64,000 nucleotides of DNA from Lactobacillus sp. ESL0679 (GTDB taxonomy: Bacteria > Bacillota > Bacilli > Lactobacillales > Lactobacillaceae), in NCBI RefSeq assembly GCF_029433515.1, contig NZ_JAQTIG010000004.1, positions 124,001 to 188,000 on the forward strand, read 5' to 3'. Shown here in pieces: positions 45,738 to 54,213 of this stretch. Under the pieces are notes generated by a model. That model did no database searches. It saw nothing but the letters and a program-made list of their open reading frames with translations, and had not been told where the DNA came from. The stretch's first letter is position 1, and each line of letters opens with the position of its first letter. The position numbers and the translations under genes are program-made.

Positions 45738-45760
45738 CTTACTTGAATTTAGGAGGGCAA

Positions 45761-46276
45761 ATGCAATTTTATGATGTAGCGCAGATTGTGACCACGCACG
45801 GACTAAAGGGTGAATTAAAGGTGAATTTAGTAACCGACTTTCCTGAAGAACGCTTTTCTGCTGGCAGCAAATTAACTCTCAAAGATAATCATGACCGTGT
45901 TTTAACGGTGACAAATGGTCGGCCATTTAAGCAGTCATGGCTTGTTCAGTTTGCGGAAATCACGGATATTGATCAAGCTGAAAAATTAAAGGGCAAAACT
46001 TTGGTTGTGAGTGAAGATGCTCAACATGACCTGCCTGATGGTGTCTATTATTATCGTGATATTCTTGGTTGCACGGTTTTAGACAATCAAACTGGCGCGG
46101 TTTTGGGCAAGATCACGGATATTATGTCTCCTGGAGCCAATGATGTCTGGCAAGTAACTGAAGAATCCGGCAAGGAATACTTAATTCCTTACATTGATGA
46201 TGTTGTTAAAAAAGTCGATATTACTGCCAAAAAAGTTTATGTTGAATTAATGGAGGGCCTGCGCGATGAAGATTAA
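45761..46276 (+). CDS. rimM: Ribosome maturation factor RimM
   Basis: A 171-residue 16S rRNA processing factor that binds S19 during 30S assembly. The N-terminal RimM barrel holds '[16 protein letters not shown]', and the C-terminal PRC barrel includes 'YYYRDILGC' and '[11 protein letters not shown]'. ATG at 45761 follows AGGAGG; the upstream TTG at 45743 is not needed. It overlaps trmD by 11 bases. Confidence 0.94.
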   Translation: MQFYDVAQIVTTHGLKGELKVNLVTDFPEERFSAGSKLTLKDNHDRVLTVTNGRPFKQSWLVQFAEITDIDQAEKLKGKTLVVSEDAQHDLPDGVYYYRDILGCTVLDNQTGAVLGKITDIMSPGANDVWQVTEESGKEYLIPYIDDVVKKVDITAKKVYVELMEGLRDED

Positions 46277-46982
46277 CGTGCTAACACTTTTTCCAGATAT
46301 GTTTACCCCCTTGCAGACGTCAATGCTGGGGCGCGGCTTGGAGGACGGCAAGTGGGATCTTAATCTAGTTAATTTTCGCGATTTTACCAGCGATGTCCAT
46401 CATCATGTCGATGATACGCCGTATGGTGGTGGTGCTGGCATGGTCTTGCAAATCATGCCAATTAAAAAGGCGTTGGATTCACTGACTAACAAGGGCAAGG
46501 TAATTATTACCGCACCGCAAGGGCAGACTTTTAACCAGAAGATGGCCCAGCGCTGGTCCAATGAGGAAAATTTAACTTTCATTTGTGGTCATTATGAAGG
46601 CTTTGACCAACGAATTTATGATTTGGCTGACGAAACGGTTTCGATTGGTGATTATGTGTTAACTGGTGGTGAATTGCCCACGATGAGCATGATTGATGCG
46701 ACAGTGCGGCTGCTTCCGGGTATTTTAGGTAATGCTGCCTCACCAGTTGAAGAAAGCTTTTCTCATGGGCTTTTGGAATATCCACAATATACACGTCCGG
46801 AAAACTTTGAAGGCTTGAAGGTACCCGAAGTTTTAACTTCTGGCAATCATCAAAAAATCGCCGAATGGCGTCATAAAGAGGCACTAAGGGCAACGTATTT
46901 AGCTCGTCCAGATATGCTGGAAAATTATGAATTAAGTCAGGAAGAACGCGATTGGCTTGCCGAATTTAAAGAAGAGGATTAA
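46266..46982 (+). CDS. trmD: tRNA (guanine-N1)-methyltransferase TrmD
   Basis: A 238-residue SPOUT enzyme making m1G37 in tRNA, which prevents frameshifting. '[11 protein letters not shown]', '[12 protein letters not shown]', the knot region '[13 protein letters not shown]' and '[15 protein letters not shown]' are all present. ATG follows GGAGGGCCTGCGCG within rimM. Confidence 0.96.
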   Translation: MKINVLTLFPDMFTPLQTSMLGRGLEDGKWDLNLVNFRDFTSDVHHHVDDTPYGGGAGMVLQIMPIKKALDSLTNKGKVIITAPQGQTFNQKMAQRWSNEENLTFICGHYEGFDQRIYDLADETVSIGDYVLTGGELPTMSMIDATVRLLPGILGNAASPVEESFSHGLLEYPQYTRPENFEGLKVPEVLTSGNHQKIAEWRHKEALRATYLARPDMLENYELSQEERDWLAEFKEED

Positions 46983-46983
46983 G

Positions 46984-47070
46984 CTTGCGTTAATGTGGCT
47001 AATTTGCTAAGATATTAAAGGTGTCAGCATTTAGCTGCACTAAGAGTTATGGGTGTTCCGCTGACGCAAG
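46984..47070 (+). ncRNA. Structured mRNA leader of rplS (L19 leader candidate)
   Basis: Between trmD and rplS, CTTGCGT (46984-46990) pairs perfectly with ACGCAAG (47064-47070). Inside it a hairpin GTG-t-CAGC/GCTG-CAC (47021-47040, ATTTA loop) forms. GTCAGC (47023-47028) can also pair with GCTGAC (47060-47065), excluding part of the outer stem, so two alternative folds are possible. Position and form fit the L19 leader class of autoregulatory ribosomal protein leaders in Firmicutes; a covariance search was not possible here. Confidence 0.65.
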
Positions 47071-47103
47071 TAGCGTTAATGAATGCCGAAAGAGGAGAAA
47101 ACT

Positions 47104-47451
47104 ATGGATCCATTAATTCAAGAATTGACTAAAGAACAATTACGTGATGATATTCCTGACTTCCGCGCTGGTGACACTGTTCGTGTTCACGTTCGCGTTG
47201 TTGAAGGTACTCATGAACGTATCCAGATGTTCGAAGGTGTCGTAATTAAGAGAAAGGGTGCTGGCATTGCTGCAACTTACACTGTTCGTAAGATTGCTTC
47301 TGGTGTTGGTGTTGAACGTACTTTCCCAGTTAACGACCCACGTGTTGCTAAGGTTGATGTATTACGTCACGGTCGTGTACGTCGTGCTAAGCTTTACTAC
47401 TTACGTGAACGTCATGGTAAGTCTGCAAGAATTGCAGAAAAGCGTCGTTAA
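47104..47451 (+). CDS. rplS: 50S ribosomal protein L19
   Basis: A 115-residue L19 with '[18 protein letters not shown]', '[14 protein letters not shown]' and '[15 protein letters not shown]'. The frame extends to 47083, but the ATG at 47104 follows AGAGGAG and starts the standard protein. It has a structured leader and a strong terminator. Confidence 0.97.
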   Translation: MDPLIQELTKEQLRDDIPDFRAGDTVRVHVRVVEGTHERIQMFEGVVIKRKGAGIAATYTVRKIASGVGVERTFPVNDPRVAKVDVLRHGRVRRAKLYYLRERHGKSARIAEKRR

Positions 47452-47468
47452 TTCACGTTTTATCATTC

Positions 47469-47507
47469 AAAAAGAACCATCTTTTAAAGAAGATGGTTCT
47501 TTTTTTA
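47469..47507 (+). terminator. Terminator after rplS
   Basis: A 15-bp perfect stem (47469-47483 with 47490-47504), TTAAAG loop, seven or more T. One of the strongest in the window. Confidence 0.92.
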
Positions 47508-47556
47508 TTTCTTGTGGTACTATAAAAGTATGTTTTGATAATTGGAGGATGATAAT

Positions 47557-48321
47557 ATGAGTGAACCGTTTTTAATGCAATTTGATGCAAATCCGCACGC
47601 AGTTCTGGAGCCCGATCATGAACGCGATAAGCTGAATTATCATTTTCCTAAAAAATTGTTGTTTGCGTTTATTACTTCTGAGGCAATTGCTAACTTTTTG
47701 TCTCAATATCCGCATCGCAAGCTGGGTCATTATGATTGCTTTGAAGGCGAGACGCCAATTTATGAAGTTGATCTAGGCAATGAAAAAGTTACTTTCTGTC
47801 AAGCTAAAATTGGTGCTTCAGCGGCTGTTGAATTACTTGATTGGCTGATTAGTTACGGCGTCAAGCAGATTTTGGCAATTGGGTCGGCCGGAAGCTTGGT
47901 TGACTTACCAGAAAACTATTTTTTAGTTCCTGTGAAAGCAGTCAGGGATGAGGGCACGTCATTTCATTATTTGGCTCCTGGCAACATGATTGATTTGCAT
48001 TCGAATTATTTATCGCGAGTAGAACAATTGATGGCAGAAAATGACTACAAAATTAAAGAAGTCATTACTTGGACGACCGATGGCTTTTTCCGCGAGACAA
48101 AAGACAAGGTAAGTCAGTTTAAACAACTTGGTGCTTCTTGTGTTGAAATGGAGTGTGCCGCGATGGCAGCGTGCTCAAACTTTCGCCACGTTGACTTTGC
48201 ACAAATCTTGTTTACGGCCGACTCTTTAAGTAATTTAGAAAAGCATGAAGATCGTGGCTGGGGTAGAGATGCCCACGAGTTAGCCTTACAATTAGTAGCA
48301 CAAATTTTAGTAAAAATCTAG
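47557..48321 (+). CDS. Nucleoside phosphorylase family protein
   Basis: A 254-residue PNP/UDP phosphorylase fold enzyme splitting nucleosides with phosphate. 'GASAAVELLDWLISYG', 'ILAIGSAGSL', and the ribose-binding 'ASCVEMECAAMAACS' (with 'VEME') support it, and 'FTADSLSNLE' is the base-site loop. It most resembles the uridine phosphorylase branch, but substrate specificity is not certain. The upstream TTG (47542) lies in the ribosome binding site; ATG at 47557 follows GGAGG. It stands alone between two gaps. Confidence 0.8.
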   Translation: MSEPFLMQFDANPHAVLEPDHERDKLNYHFPKKLLFAFITSEAIANFLSQYPHRKLGHYDCFEGETPIYEVDLGNEKVTFCQAKIGASAAVELLDWLISYGVKQILAIGSAGSLVDLPENYFLVPVKAVRDEGTSFHYLAPGNMIDLHSNYLSRVEQLMAENDYKIKEVITWTTDGFFRETKDKVSQFKQLGASCVEMECAAMAACSNFRHVDFAQILFTADSLSNLEKHEDRGWGRDAHELALQLVAQILVKI

Positions 48322-48329
48322 AATAAAGA

Positions 48330-48380
48330 TTGTGAAATTTACTAATGTGAAACTAACATGAAACATAGATTTTTTCACAA
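48330..48380. repeat. Inverted repeat in the phosphorylase-UDG gap
   Basis: TTGTGAAA (48330-48337) and TTTCACAA (48373-48380), 35 bases apart. There is no proper T-run, so this is a weak terminator or possible operator; the rest of the 184-base gap shows nothing clear. Confidence 0.3.
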
Positions 48381-48505
48381 ACCACAAATATAAAAGCTGA
48401 TGTAATAGTGATTAAAGATAATTTATCCTTAAAACTTTGTGAAGCCAAAACAATGAGTGAATGTGGAAAGTCCCAAATGTCTTGAAATGAAAGCGATAAT
48501 ACGTG

Positions 48506-49156
48506 ATGAAATATCCAGAATGGTTAATTGAAAAAGTGCAAAAAAGAGCACAAGGAATGAAATTAGAAGGATTAAATGAGGGGGCTGGACCAGAAAATCC
48601 TGCCCTGATGATCGTTGGTGAAGCCCCAGGTCGTGATGAAATTGTCTCGCACGTTCCGTTTCATGGTAGTTCGGGTAAAGAGTTAATGAAATCCTTGGCA
48701 CTAATTGGTTTGACGCGAGACGATGTCTATATCACTAGCGTGGTTCGTAGTCGACCTTATGCGACCAAAACTGTTTTCAGTAAGAAAGAAAATAAAGAGG
48801 TTATTAAACATCCAAATCGCAAGCCAACTAAGAAAGAAGTTTTGGCTCACGCACCATTCTTTGATTATGAAATTGCGCATGTTCAGCCTAAAATTATCGT
48901 TACTGTTGGTGGCACTGCAATTGAACGCTTGCTTGGCCCTGGCCACAGCATTTCGCAAGAACACGGTCAAGTAATCGTGCAAACGCCAATTCTGCAGTTG
49001 AATGACGCTGAAGACGGCTATGAATGGTCAACAGAAAAATATACTGTGATAATGGAATATCATCCGGCAGCGGTTTTCTATAATCGGAAATTAACGGAAA
49101 CTATTAAAGAAGATTGGCTCGCACTAAAGCCATATTTAGATAATCAAAAAGACTAG
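48506..49156 (+). CDS. Uracil-DNA glycosylase family 4/5-like protein lacking cysteines
   Basis: A 216-residue UDG-superfamily protein. Motif 1 'IVGEAPGRDEIVSHVPFHGSSGKEL' region (key residues G, E, A, P, G, D, E, P, F, G, G) and motif 2 'EYHPAAVFYN' are present. Family 4 enzymes bind a 4Fe-4S cluster through four cysteines, but this protein has no cysteine at all: the usual 'C..C' near the N-terminus and the C in 'K/RCRP' (here 'VRSRPY') are lost. It probably removes uracil from DNA without a cluster, or has another role. GTG at 48503 is an alternative start. Confidence 0.78.
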   Translation: MKYPEWLIEKVQKRAQGMKLEGLNEGAGPENPALMIVGEAPGRDEIVSHVPFHGSSGKELMKSLALIGLTRDDVYITSVVRSRPYATKTVFSKKENKEVIKHPNRKPTKKEVLAHAPFFDYEIAHVQPKIIVTVGGTAIERLLGPGHSISQEHGQVIVQTPILQLNDAEDGYEWSTEKYTVIMEYHPAAVFYNRKLTETIKEDWLALKPYLDNQKD

Positions 49157-49178
49157 AAAGAAAATTCTAGTCTTTTTT
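49146..49178. terminator. Bidirectional terminator between UDG and lexA
   Basis: Stem AAAAAGACTAGAA/TTCTAGTCTTTTT (49146-49158 with 49065-like loop AGAAAA at 49159-49164 and 49165-49177). It overlaps the UDG stop codon and ends two bases before the lexA stop, serving both. Confidence 0.87.
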
Positions 49179-49179
49179 G

Positions 49180-49803
49180 TTAATTAATATTATTGCGGTA
49201 AAGGCCGACAACCTTACCTAAGATTTGCACGCGGTCAAGAATAATCGGTGCCATTGTGTCATTTTCTGGTTGCAAGCGGTAATGTTTTTTTTCTTTATAA
49301 AAGCGCTTGACTGTTGCCTCATTTTCTTCAGTCATTGCGACAACAATTTCACCATTAATTGCGGAACTTTGCTTACGCACGATAACGTTGTCACCATTTA
49401 AAATGCCTGCATTAATCATACTTTCACCGTGCACTTTTAACATAAATAAGTCGCCAGCGTCATTGGCTAAGTCAGGTGGAAGGGGAAAGTAATCCTCAAT
49501 ATCTTCAACGGCTAAAATTGGTTGCCCAGCAGTAACAACACCGACAACTGGAATTTCACTCGGCTTAATTCCTAATGCTCGTTTGCCTTCTGCTGTAATT
49601 TCCAAAGCTCGCGGCTTAGTGGCATCTTTAATTATTAGCCCCTTGCGCTCTAAACGGGATAAGTGCCCGTGAACTGTTGAGGTCGAAGATAAATTGACTG
49701 CGGCACAAATTTCACGAACAGTAGGGGGAAAACCACGGTCTGCCACGGTTTCATAAATATAGCGTAATATTTCTAATTGTTTGGAATCATGATTAACAGG
49801 CAT
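49180..49803 (-). CDS. lexA: SOS response repressor LexA
   Basis: A 207-residue LexA. A winged helix-turn-helix DNA-binding domain (1-70, '[23 protein letters not shown]') and a serine-lysine self-cleavage domain are complete: cleavage site Ala92-Gly93 in 'VVTAGQPIL', Ser128 in 'VHGESM', Lys166 in 'EATVKRFY'. When RecA filaments form, it cleaves itself and SOS genes are released. ATG follows GGGGAGCAATT. Its own upstream region carries an SOS box. Confidence 0.96.
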   Translation of the reverse strand: MPVNHDSKQLEILRYIYETVADRGFPPTVREICAAVNLSSTSTVHGHLSRLERKGLIIKDATKPRALEITAEGKRALGIKPSEIPVVGVVTAGQPILAVEDIEDYFPLPPDLANDAGDLFMLKVHGESMINAGILNGDNVIVRKQSSAINGEIVVAMTEENEATVKRFYKEKKHYRLQPENDTMAPIILDRVQILGKVVGLYRNNIN

Positions 49804-49870
49804 AATTGCTCCCCATTACTATAAGATAAAATTTCTATAAGGTAAGTTTACCAAAAAGTTTTGCTAAATA

Positions 49871-49884
49871 CAAACAAATGTTCT
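49871..49884. promoter_or_regulatory. LexA-type SOS box in the lexA-ynzC intergenic region
   Basis: CAAACAAATGTTCT, complement AGAACATTTGTTTG, shares 13 bases (GAACATTTGTTTG) with the box at 8722. It lies 68 bases upstream of lexA and 62 before ynzC and may control both. Confidence 0.75.
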
Positions 49885-49945
49885 AAGAACTTAAACTTTT
49901 TTTCTTAGTGCAAATAAGGTAGACTTTTTTAATAGAGGTGTAAAA

Positions 49946-50194
49946 ATGACTAAAGATGAAGAAAAGAAATCAATCAATCGCATTAATGAATTATATCGCA
50001 AAAAAAAGGCTGGCAATTTGACTAAAAAAGAGGAAGAAGAACGTAAAAAATTACATCAAGAATTTTTGAAAAACTTCCGCGCTAGTTTTAAACAAAACAT
50101 TGAAGATATGGTTATCATTGATAAAAATGGTAAAGAAATCACGTCCGAAAAGGCAAAACAAGCCCAAAGACGCAAAGGTTTAAGAAAAGATTAA
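49946..50194 (+). CDS. ynzC: DUF896 family protein YnzC
   Basis: An 82-residue basic helical protein: 'SINRINELYRKKKAGNLTKKEEEERKKLHQEFL' type helix pair (key residues I, N, L, K, L, T, E, E, L, Y/F) is the family hallmark. In Bacillus ynzC is the last gene of the LexA-controlled yneA-yneB-ynzC operon divergent from lexA. Here yneA and yneB are missing and ynzC faces lexA directly, so SOS control is likely. Function unknown. ATG follows GAGGTG. Confidence 0.85.
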   Translation: MTKDEEKKSINRINELYRKKKAGNLTKKEEEERKKLHQEFLKNFRASFKQNIEDMVIIDKNGKEITSEKAKQAQRRKGLRKD

Positions 50195-50264
50195 TTTTAA
50201 CCTTTAAATTTTAGGCAAGTTTAGGTAAGATATAACTATTGGATATTTTGAGGAGTTAATTTTT

Positions 50265-50483
50265 ATGAATTTGGCAATAGAAATTGTTTTAATCATTGTT
50301 GCACTATTGATCGGCCTCGTTGGTGGCTTTTACGGTGCAAGATCATATATGAAAAAGTATTTTAAGGAAAATCCACCAATCAGTGAAGATATGATTGTTG
50401 CGATGATGTCACAAATGGGACAAAAACCATCTGCCAAGAAGGTTAACCAAGTGATGAACATGATGAAGCATCAAAATAATTAA
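50265..50483 (+). CDS. yneF: YneF family membrane protein
   Basis: A 72-residue UPF0154 protein: one N-terminal transmembrane helix (about 5-25, 'ALLIGLVGGFYGARSYM') and a conserved cytosolic part 'KKYFKENPPISEDMIVAMM.QMGQKPSAKKVNQ'. Function unknown; it follows ynzC in many Firmicutes. ATG follows GAGGAG. A -10-like TATAAC lies about 30 bases upstream. Confidence 0.87.
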   Translation: MNLAIEIVLIIVALLIGLVGGFYGARSYMKKYFKENPPISEDMIVAMMSQMGQKPSAKKVNQVMNMMKHQNN

Positions 50484-50503
50484 TCTTGAGATTAACTAGT
50501 AAA

Positions 50504-50529
50504 GACGGGGATTGTTCCCCGCCTTTTTT
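50504..50529 (+). terminator. Terminator after yneF
   Basis: Stem CGGGG/CCCCG (50506-50510 with 50517-50521), ATTGTT loop, six T. Short but GC-rich. Confidence 0.75.
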
Positions 50530-50559
50530 GGTTTGGTGTTGGGTCAGATAGGAATAAAA

Positions 50560-52314
50560 ATGGGAATATTTTTTAAATTAGGTTGGTTTTTTAAAAAGGA
50601 AAAGAAGCGCTATATAGTCGGAGTTACATTTTTGGCACTAACTTCAGTAGTTAATTTAGTACCACCGCGAATTTTAGGCTTAATGGCGGATCAGCTTGAT
50701 CAAGGGCATATTAGCTGGGGTCAATATGGCGTCTTAATTTTGGCAATCATTGCGGCGGCACTATTGTTATATGGCTTTCGCTATTTTTGGCGTAAACAAA
50801 TTTGGGGTGGCGCAGCCGAATTAGAGCGACAATTGCGCTCGAAATTATTTAATCATTTTATGGAAATGGACCGGACATTTTACCAACGTCACCGAACAGG
50901 TGACTTGATGGCACACGCAACAAATGATGTCTCGGCAATTCAAGATGTTGCCGGCGCGGGCGTTTTGACTTTGGTTGATTCATTAATTATGAGTGTGTCA
51001 ACCATGATTGCGATGATCATTTTCGTTGACTGGCGGCTAACGATTTTGGCGTTATTGCCGTTGCCAGTTTTAGCATGGGGAGCATGGCAGTTAGGTAACC
51101 AGTTGCATGATGCCTTCGATAAGTCACAGGCTGCATTCTCACGGTTAAATAATAAGACGCAAGAGTCAGTTTCTGGGATTAAAGTTATCAAAACTTTTGG
51201 TCAGGGAGCTGAAGATACTGCTGCTTTTGACCAGATGGTTGCTGACACGATCAAGATTAATAAAAAAGTCTTCAAATGGGATGCGCTGTTTGACCCGTTA
51301 GGAACAATTATTATTGGTTTAACATATACGATTACGATTATTTACGGTGGCATAATGGTTGCCAACAAGACCTTAACAATTGGTCAACTAGTTTCCTTTA
51401 TTGCCTATATTGGTAACATGGTCTGGCCGATGTTTGCGATTGGTTATCTCTTCAATATATTGGAGCGGGGAAGTGCCAGTTACGATCGGGTTGAAAAGTT
51501 ACTTGATGAAAAGCCACAAATCACTGATGAGTATGCAGATAAAAGTATCACGGCAGATGATTTAAGTGGTGACTTAAATTACCACATAAACTCATTTGCA
51601 TATCCTGATGAGCCGCAACTACCAGTTTTGCAGCAAATTAACTTCACACTGAAAAAAGGCCAGACATTAGGTCTTGTTGGTAAGGTTGGTTCTGGTAAAA
51701 CGACAATTATTCAGCTGCTATTGCGCGAGTTTGACAAGTATGATGGTCTGATAACATTAAATGGTCATGATATTCGCACAATTCCGCTTGATGTATTATT
51801 GCAACAAATATCTTATGTTCCACAAAATAATTATCTTTTTTCAACGTCAATACAAAAGAATATTGCTTTTTCGCAAGCTGATGCACCTGAAGAAGCAATT
51901 ATTAGTGCGGCTAAAAAGAGTGACTTGCACAACGATATTTTGGAAATGCCAGCTGGCTACAAGACATTGGTTGGTGAAAACGGCGTTTCACTATCTGGCG
52001 GGCAAAAGCAACGGATGTCAATTGCGCGGGCACTACTTAAACAAAGTAAAATTCTGATATTAGATGATGCCCTGTCAGCAGTTGATGCACGTACCGAAAT
52101 GGCGGTTTTGCAATCATTGCGTAAAGAACGTGCGGGCAAGACGACAATGATTGCAACGCACCGATTAACATCGGTTATGAATGCCAATTTGATTTTGGTA
52201 TTGAAGGATGGCGAGATTGTTGAACGCGGCACTCACGAGCAATTACTGGCTGCAGATGGCTGGTATGCGGAGATGTGGCAAAGGCAAGAATTAGAAGAAA
52301 AGGTAGGTGAGTAA
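50560..52314 (+). CDS. ABC exporter subunit with degenerate Walker B (heterodimer, first half)
   Basis: A 584-residue half-transporter: six transmembrane helices (about 20-310) and an ATPase domain with 'GKVGSGKTTIIQ', signature 'LSGGQKQRMSIARAL' and 'ILILDDALSAVD'. The catalytic Glu after Walker B is Asp (LILDD), as in the non-catalytic half of heterodimeric exporters (LmrC, BmrC, TM287 types). Cargo (drug, lipid or peptide) cannot be told. The frame extends to a TTG at 50512 in the terminator; ATG at 50560 follows AGGAATAAAA. Confidence 0.88.
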   Translation: MGIFFKLGWFFKKEKKRYIVGVTFLALTSVVNLVPPRILGLMADQLDQGHISWGQYGVLILAIIAAALLLYGFRYFWRKQIWGGAAELERQLRSKLFNHFMEMDRTFYQRHRTGDLMAHATNDVSAIQDVAGAGVLTLVDSLIMSVSTMIAMIIFVDWRLTILALLPLPVLAWGAWQLGNQLHDAFDKSQAAFSRLNNKTQESVSGIKVIKTFGQGAEDTAAFDQMVADTIKINKKVFKWDALFDPLGTIIIGLTYTITIIYGGIMVANKTLTIGQLVSFIAYIGNMVWPMFAIGYLFNILERGSASYDRVEKLLDEKPQITDEYADKSITADDLSGDLNYHINSFAYPDEPQLPVLQQINFTLKKGQTLGLVGKVGSGKTTIIQLLLREFDKYDGLITLNGHDIRTIPLDVLLQQISYVPQNNYLFSTSIQKNIAFSQADAPEEAIISAAKKSDLHNDILEMPAGYKTLVGENGVSLSGGQKQRMSIARALLKQSKILILDDALSAVDARTEMAVLQSLRKERAGKTTMIATHRLTSVMNANLILVLKDGEIVERGTHEQLLAADGWYAEMWQRQELEEKVGE

Positions 52315-52315
52315 G

Positions 52316-54097
52316 ATGGATGAACGAAACGAATCAGTTTGGTCTAAAGAAATTCCGGTTAAAGAGCAACTCGACATTTTCAAACGACTTGTCCGCTTTG
52401 TGCTGCAATTTAAGAACGAAATGATTATTGCCGGAGTTGGCGCGCTGCTTGTTAGTATCATCAATATGCTGCTGCCGTATGGCTTACAGTTCTTTCTTGA
52501 TAATTATTTAGTTAAAGCTGATGTGACAACCCAAGTGATTATTTTTGCCGGTTTATTATATGCTGGTGGATCAGTCATTAAAGGAATTTTGCAGTTTACG
52601 TACGAATACTTTTTTGCTCTGGGTTCTGAAAAATCTCTGGAGGGTTTACGGGCAGAATTATATAAAAAATTGCATACCTTAGGGATGCGTTACTTTGATC
52701 AGACACCCGCTGGTTCTATTGTTTCGCGCGTGACTAACGATACTATGACACTGAGCAACTTCTTGACAGTGTTATCCAGCGTTGTCTTGTCATTATTTTC
52801 TATTATTTCGGCGTTAGTTGCCATGTTTTCAACTAATGTACTCGCTGGCCTGATTGTGCTTGCCTTCTTACCGCTTTCTTTAATCGTTATTTGGCAATAT
52901 TCCAAGCGCAGTTCCAAGCTTTACCGTAATTATCGTGAGCGGCTAAGTCGAATTAACACCAACTTGAATGAATCAATTGAGGGTGTTTCCCTAATTCAGC
53001 AATTCAAGCAAGAAAAACGGATGACTGGTAACTTCGAGCACGAGAATGCGGCGTTAATGAAAACGCGCTTTAACATGATTAACCTCAATTCCTTGTTGCT
53101 ATCACCATTGACAAGTCTGCTATATTCATTGGCCTTGGCATTAACCTTAATGTATTTTGGCTTTCCCTTACGGCAGACTTTTGTGCCTGCTGGGGTGGTA
53201 TATGCCTTTTCGCAGTACATTTCGCAATTTTTTAATCCAATTTCAAATTTGATGGATCAAATGACCTTCTTCCAGGATGGGATTGTTGCTGGTAAGCGAA
53301 TTTTTCGCATTTTAGATGATACTAATTATGAGCCGCAGCAGGATGAACAGCAGGGGCTGACCATTACGCAAGGCAAGATTGAATTTAAGCACGTTAGTTT
53401 TTCGTATGACGGTAAAAACGAAATCTTGCACGATATTTCTTTCACCGTTAATCCCGGTGAAACTCTGGGAATTGTAGGTCATACTGGTTCTGGTAAAAGC
53501 TCAATTATCAACGTTATGATGCGTTTTTACGAATTTTATCAAGGGCAAGTCTTAATTGATGGCGTTGATATTAAAAAGTATCCTAAGGCAGAATTGCGCA
53601 AAAAACTCGGACTAGTCTTACAGGATCCCTTCATGTTTTACGGCGATATTAGTTCTAATATTCGTCTATATAACCAAAAAATCACGGATGAGCAGATTAA
53701 GCAAGCTGCAGAAACCGTTCAAGCCGCTGACTTTATTGAAAGGCTGCCGGGCAAGTATCATGCTGAAGTTGGTGAGGGTGGCAGTGAATTTAGCCAAGGT
53801 CAACGGCAGCTGATTTCATTTGCCCGAACATTAGTAACTAATCCTAAAATTTTAGTTTTGGATGAGGCAACGGCAAATGTGGATACAGAAACAGAAACGC
53901 TAATTCAGGCAGGACTAAGGCGTTTGCGTCAAGGACGAACAACATTAGCGATTGCTCACCGCTTATCAACGATTGTTGATGCCGATCAGATCATTGTTCT
54001 TAATCAGGGTAGGATTATTGAACATGGTACGCATCAAGAATTGCTAGCACAAAAAGGTTACTACTACAATTTGTATACTCTACAAAATCAGAATTAA
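52316..54097 (+). CDS. ABC exporter subunit with catalytic Walker B (heterodimer, second half)
   Basis: A 593-residue partner. Six helices (about 30-320), then 'GHTGSGKSSIIN', signature 'FSQGQRQLISFARTL' (altered from LSGGQ) and an intact 'ILVLDEATANVD'. With the preceding subunit it yields one consensus site (LSGGQ with catalytic Glu) and one degenerate site, the LmrCD/BmrCD pattern. ATG at 52316, one base after the preceding stop, follows AGGTGAG; GTG at 52307 would overlap. The two are surely translated together. Confidence 0.88.
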   Translation: MDERNESVWSKEIPVKEQLDIFKRLVRFVLQFKNEMIIAGVGALLVSIINMLLPYGLQFFLDNYLVKADVTTQVIIFAGLLYAGGSVIKGILQFTYEYFFALGSEKSLEGLRAELYKKLHTLGMRYFDQTPAGSIVSRVTNDTMTLSNFLTVLSSVVLSLFSIISALVAMFSTNVLAGLIVLAFLPLSLIVIWQYSKRSSKLYRNYRERLSRINTNLNESIEGVSLIQQFKQEKRMTGNFEHENAALMKTRFNMINLNSLLLSPLTSLLYSLALALTLMYFGFPLRQTFVPAGVVYAFSQYISQFFNPISNLMDQMTFFQDGIVAGKRIFRILDDTNYEPQQDEQQGLTITQGKIEFKHVSFSYDGKNEILHDISFTVNPGETLGIVGHTGSGKSSIINVMMRFYEFYQGQVLIDGVDIKKYPKAELRKKLGLVLQDPFMFYGDISSNIRLYNQKITDEQIKQAAETVQAADFIERLPGKYHAEVGEGGSEFSQGQRQLISFARTLVTNPKILVLDEATANVDTETETLIQAGLRRLRQGRTTLAIAHRLSTIVDADQIIVLNQGRIIEHGTHQELLAQKGYYYNLYTLQNQN

Positions 54098-54101
54098 AAT
54101 T

Positions 54102-54141
54102 AGCGTGGTGATTGATGTAGCGGTCATACCACGCTTTTTTT
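54102..54141 (+). terminator. Terminator after ABC exporter genes
   Basis: Stem AGCGTGGT/ACCACGCT (54102-54109 with 54128-54135), 18-base loop, T-run. Confidence 0.8.
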
Positions 54142-54147
54142 AAAATA

Positions 54148-54176
54148 TTGACAGCGATTACATTGTGGCGTAAATT
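54148..54176 (+). promoter_or_regulatory. Promoter of the FAD-linked dehydrogenase gene
   Basis: Perfect -35 TTGACA (54148-54153), 17-base spacer, -10 TAAATT (54171-54176), directly behind the preceding terminator. The gene start at 54214 is 38 bases downstream. Confidence 0.75.
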
Positions 54177-54213
54177 AAGAGATGATGTTTTTATAGTGAG
54201 AAAGGAAATTGTA

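Noticed and set aside
47083..47103. Longer rplS start
   Set aside because: The extra residues come from the ribosome binding site region (AGAGGAG); L19 proteins start at the later ATG.
50512..50559. N-terminal hydrophobic extension of the first ABC exporter
   Set aside because: It would start inside the yneF terminator; ATG at 50560 with AGGAA is better.
54148..54213. Longer frame for the FAD dehydrogenase with 22 extra residues
   Set aside because: It would start in the TTGACA -35 box; the ATG at 54214 has AAAGGA upstream and fits the family.
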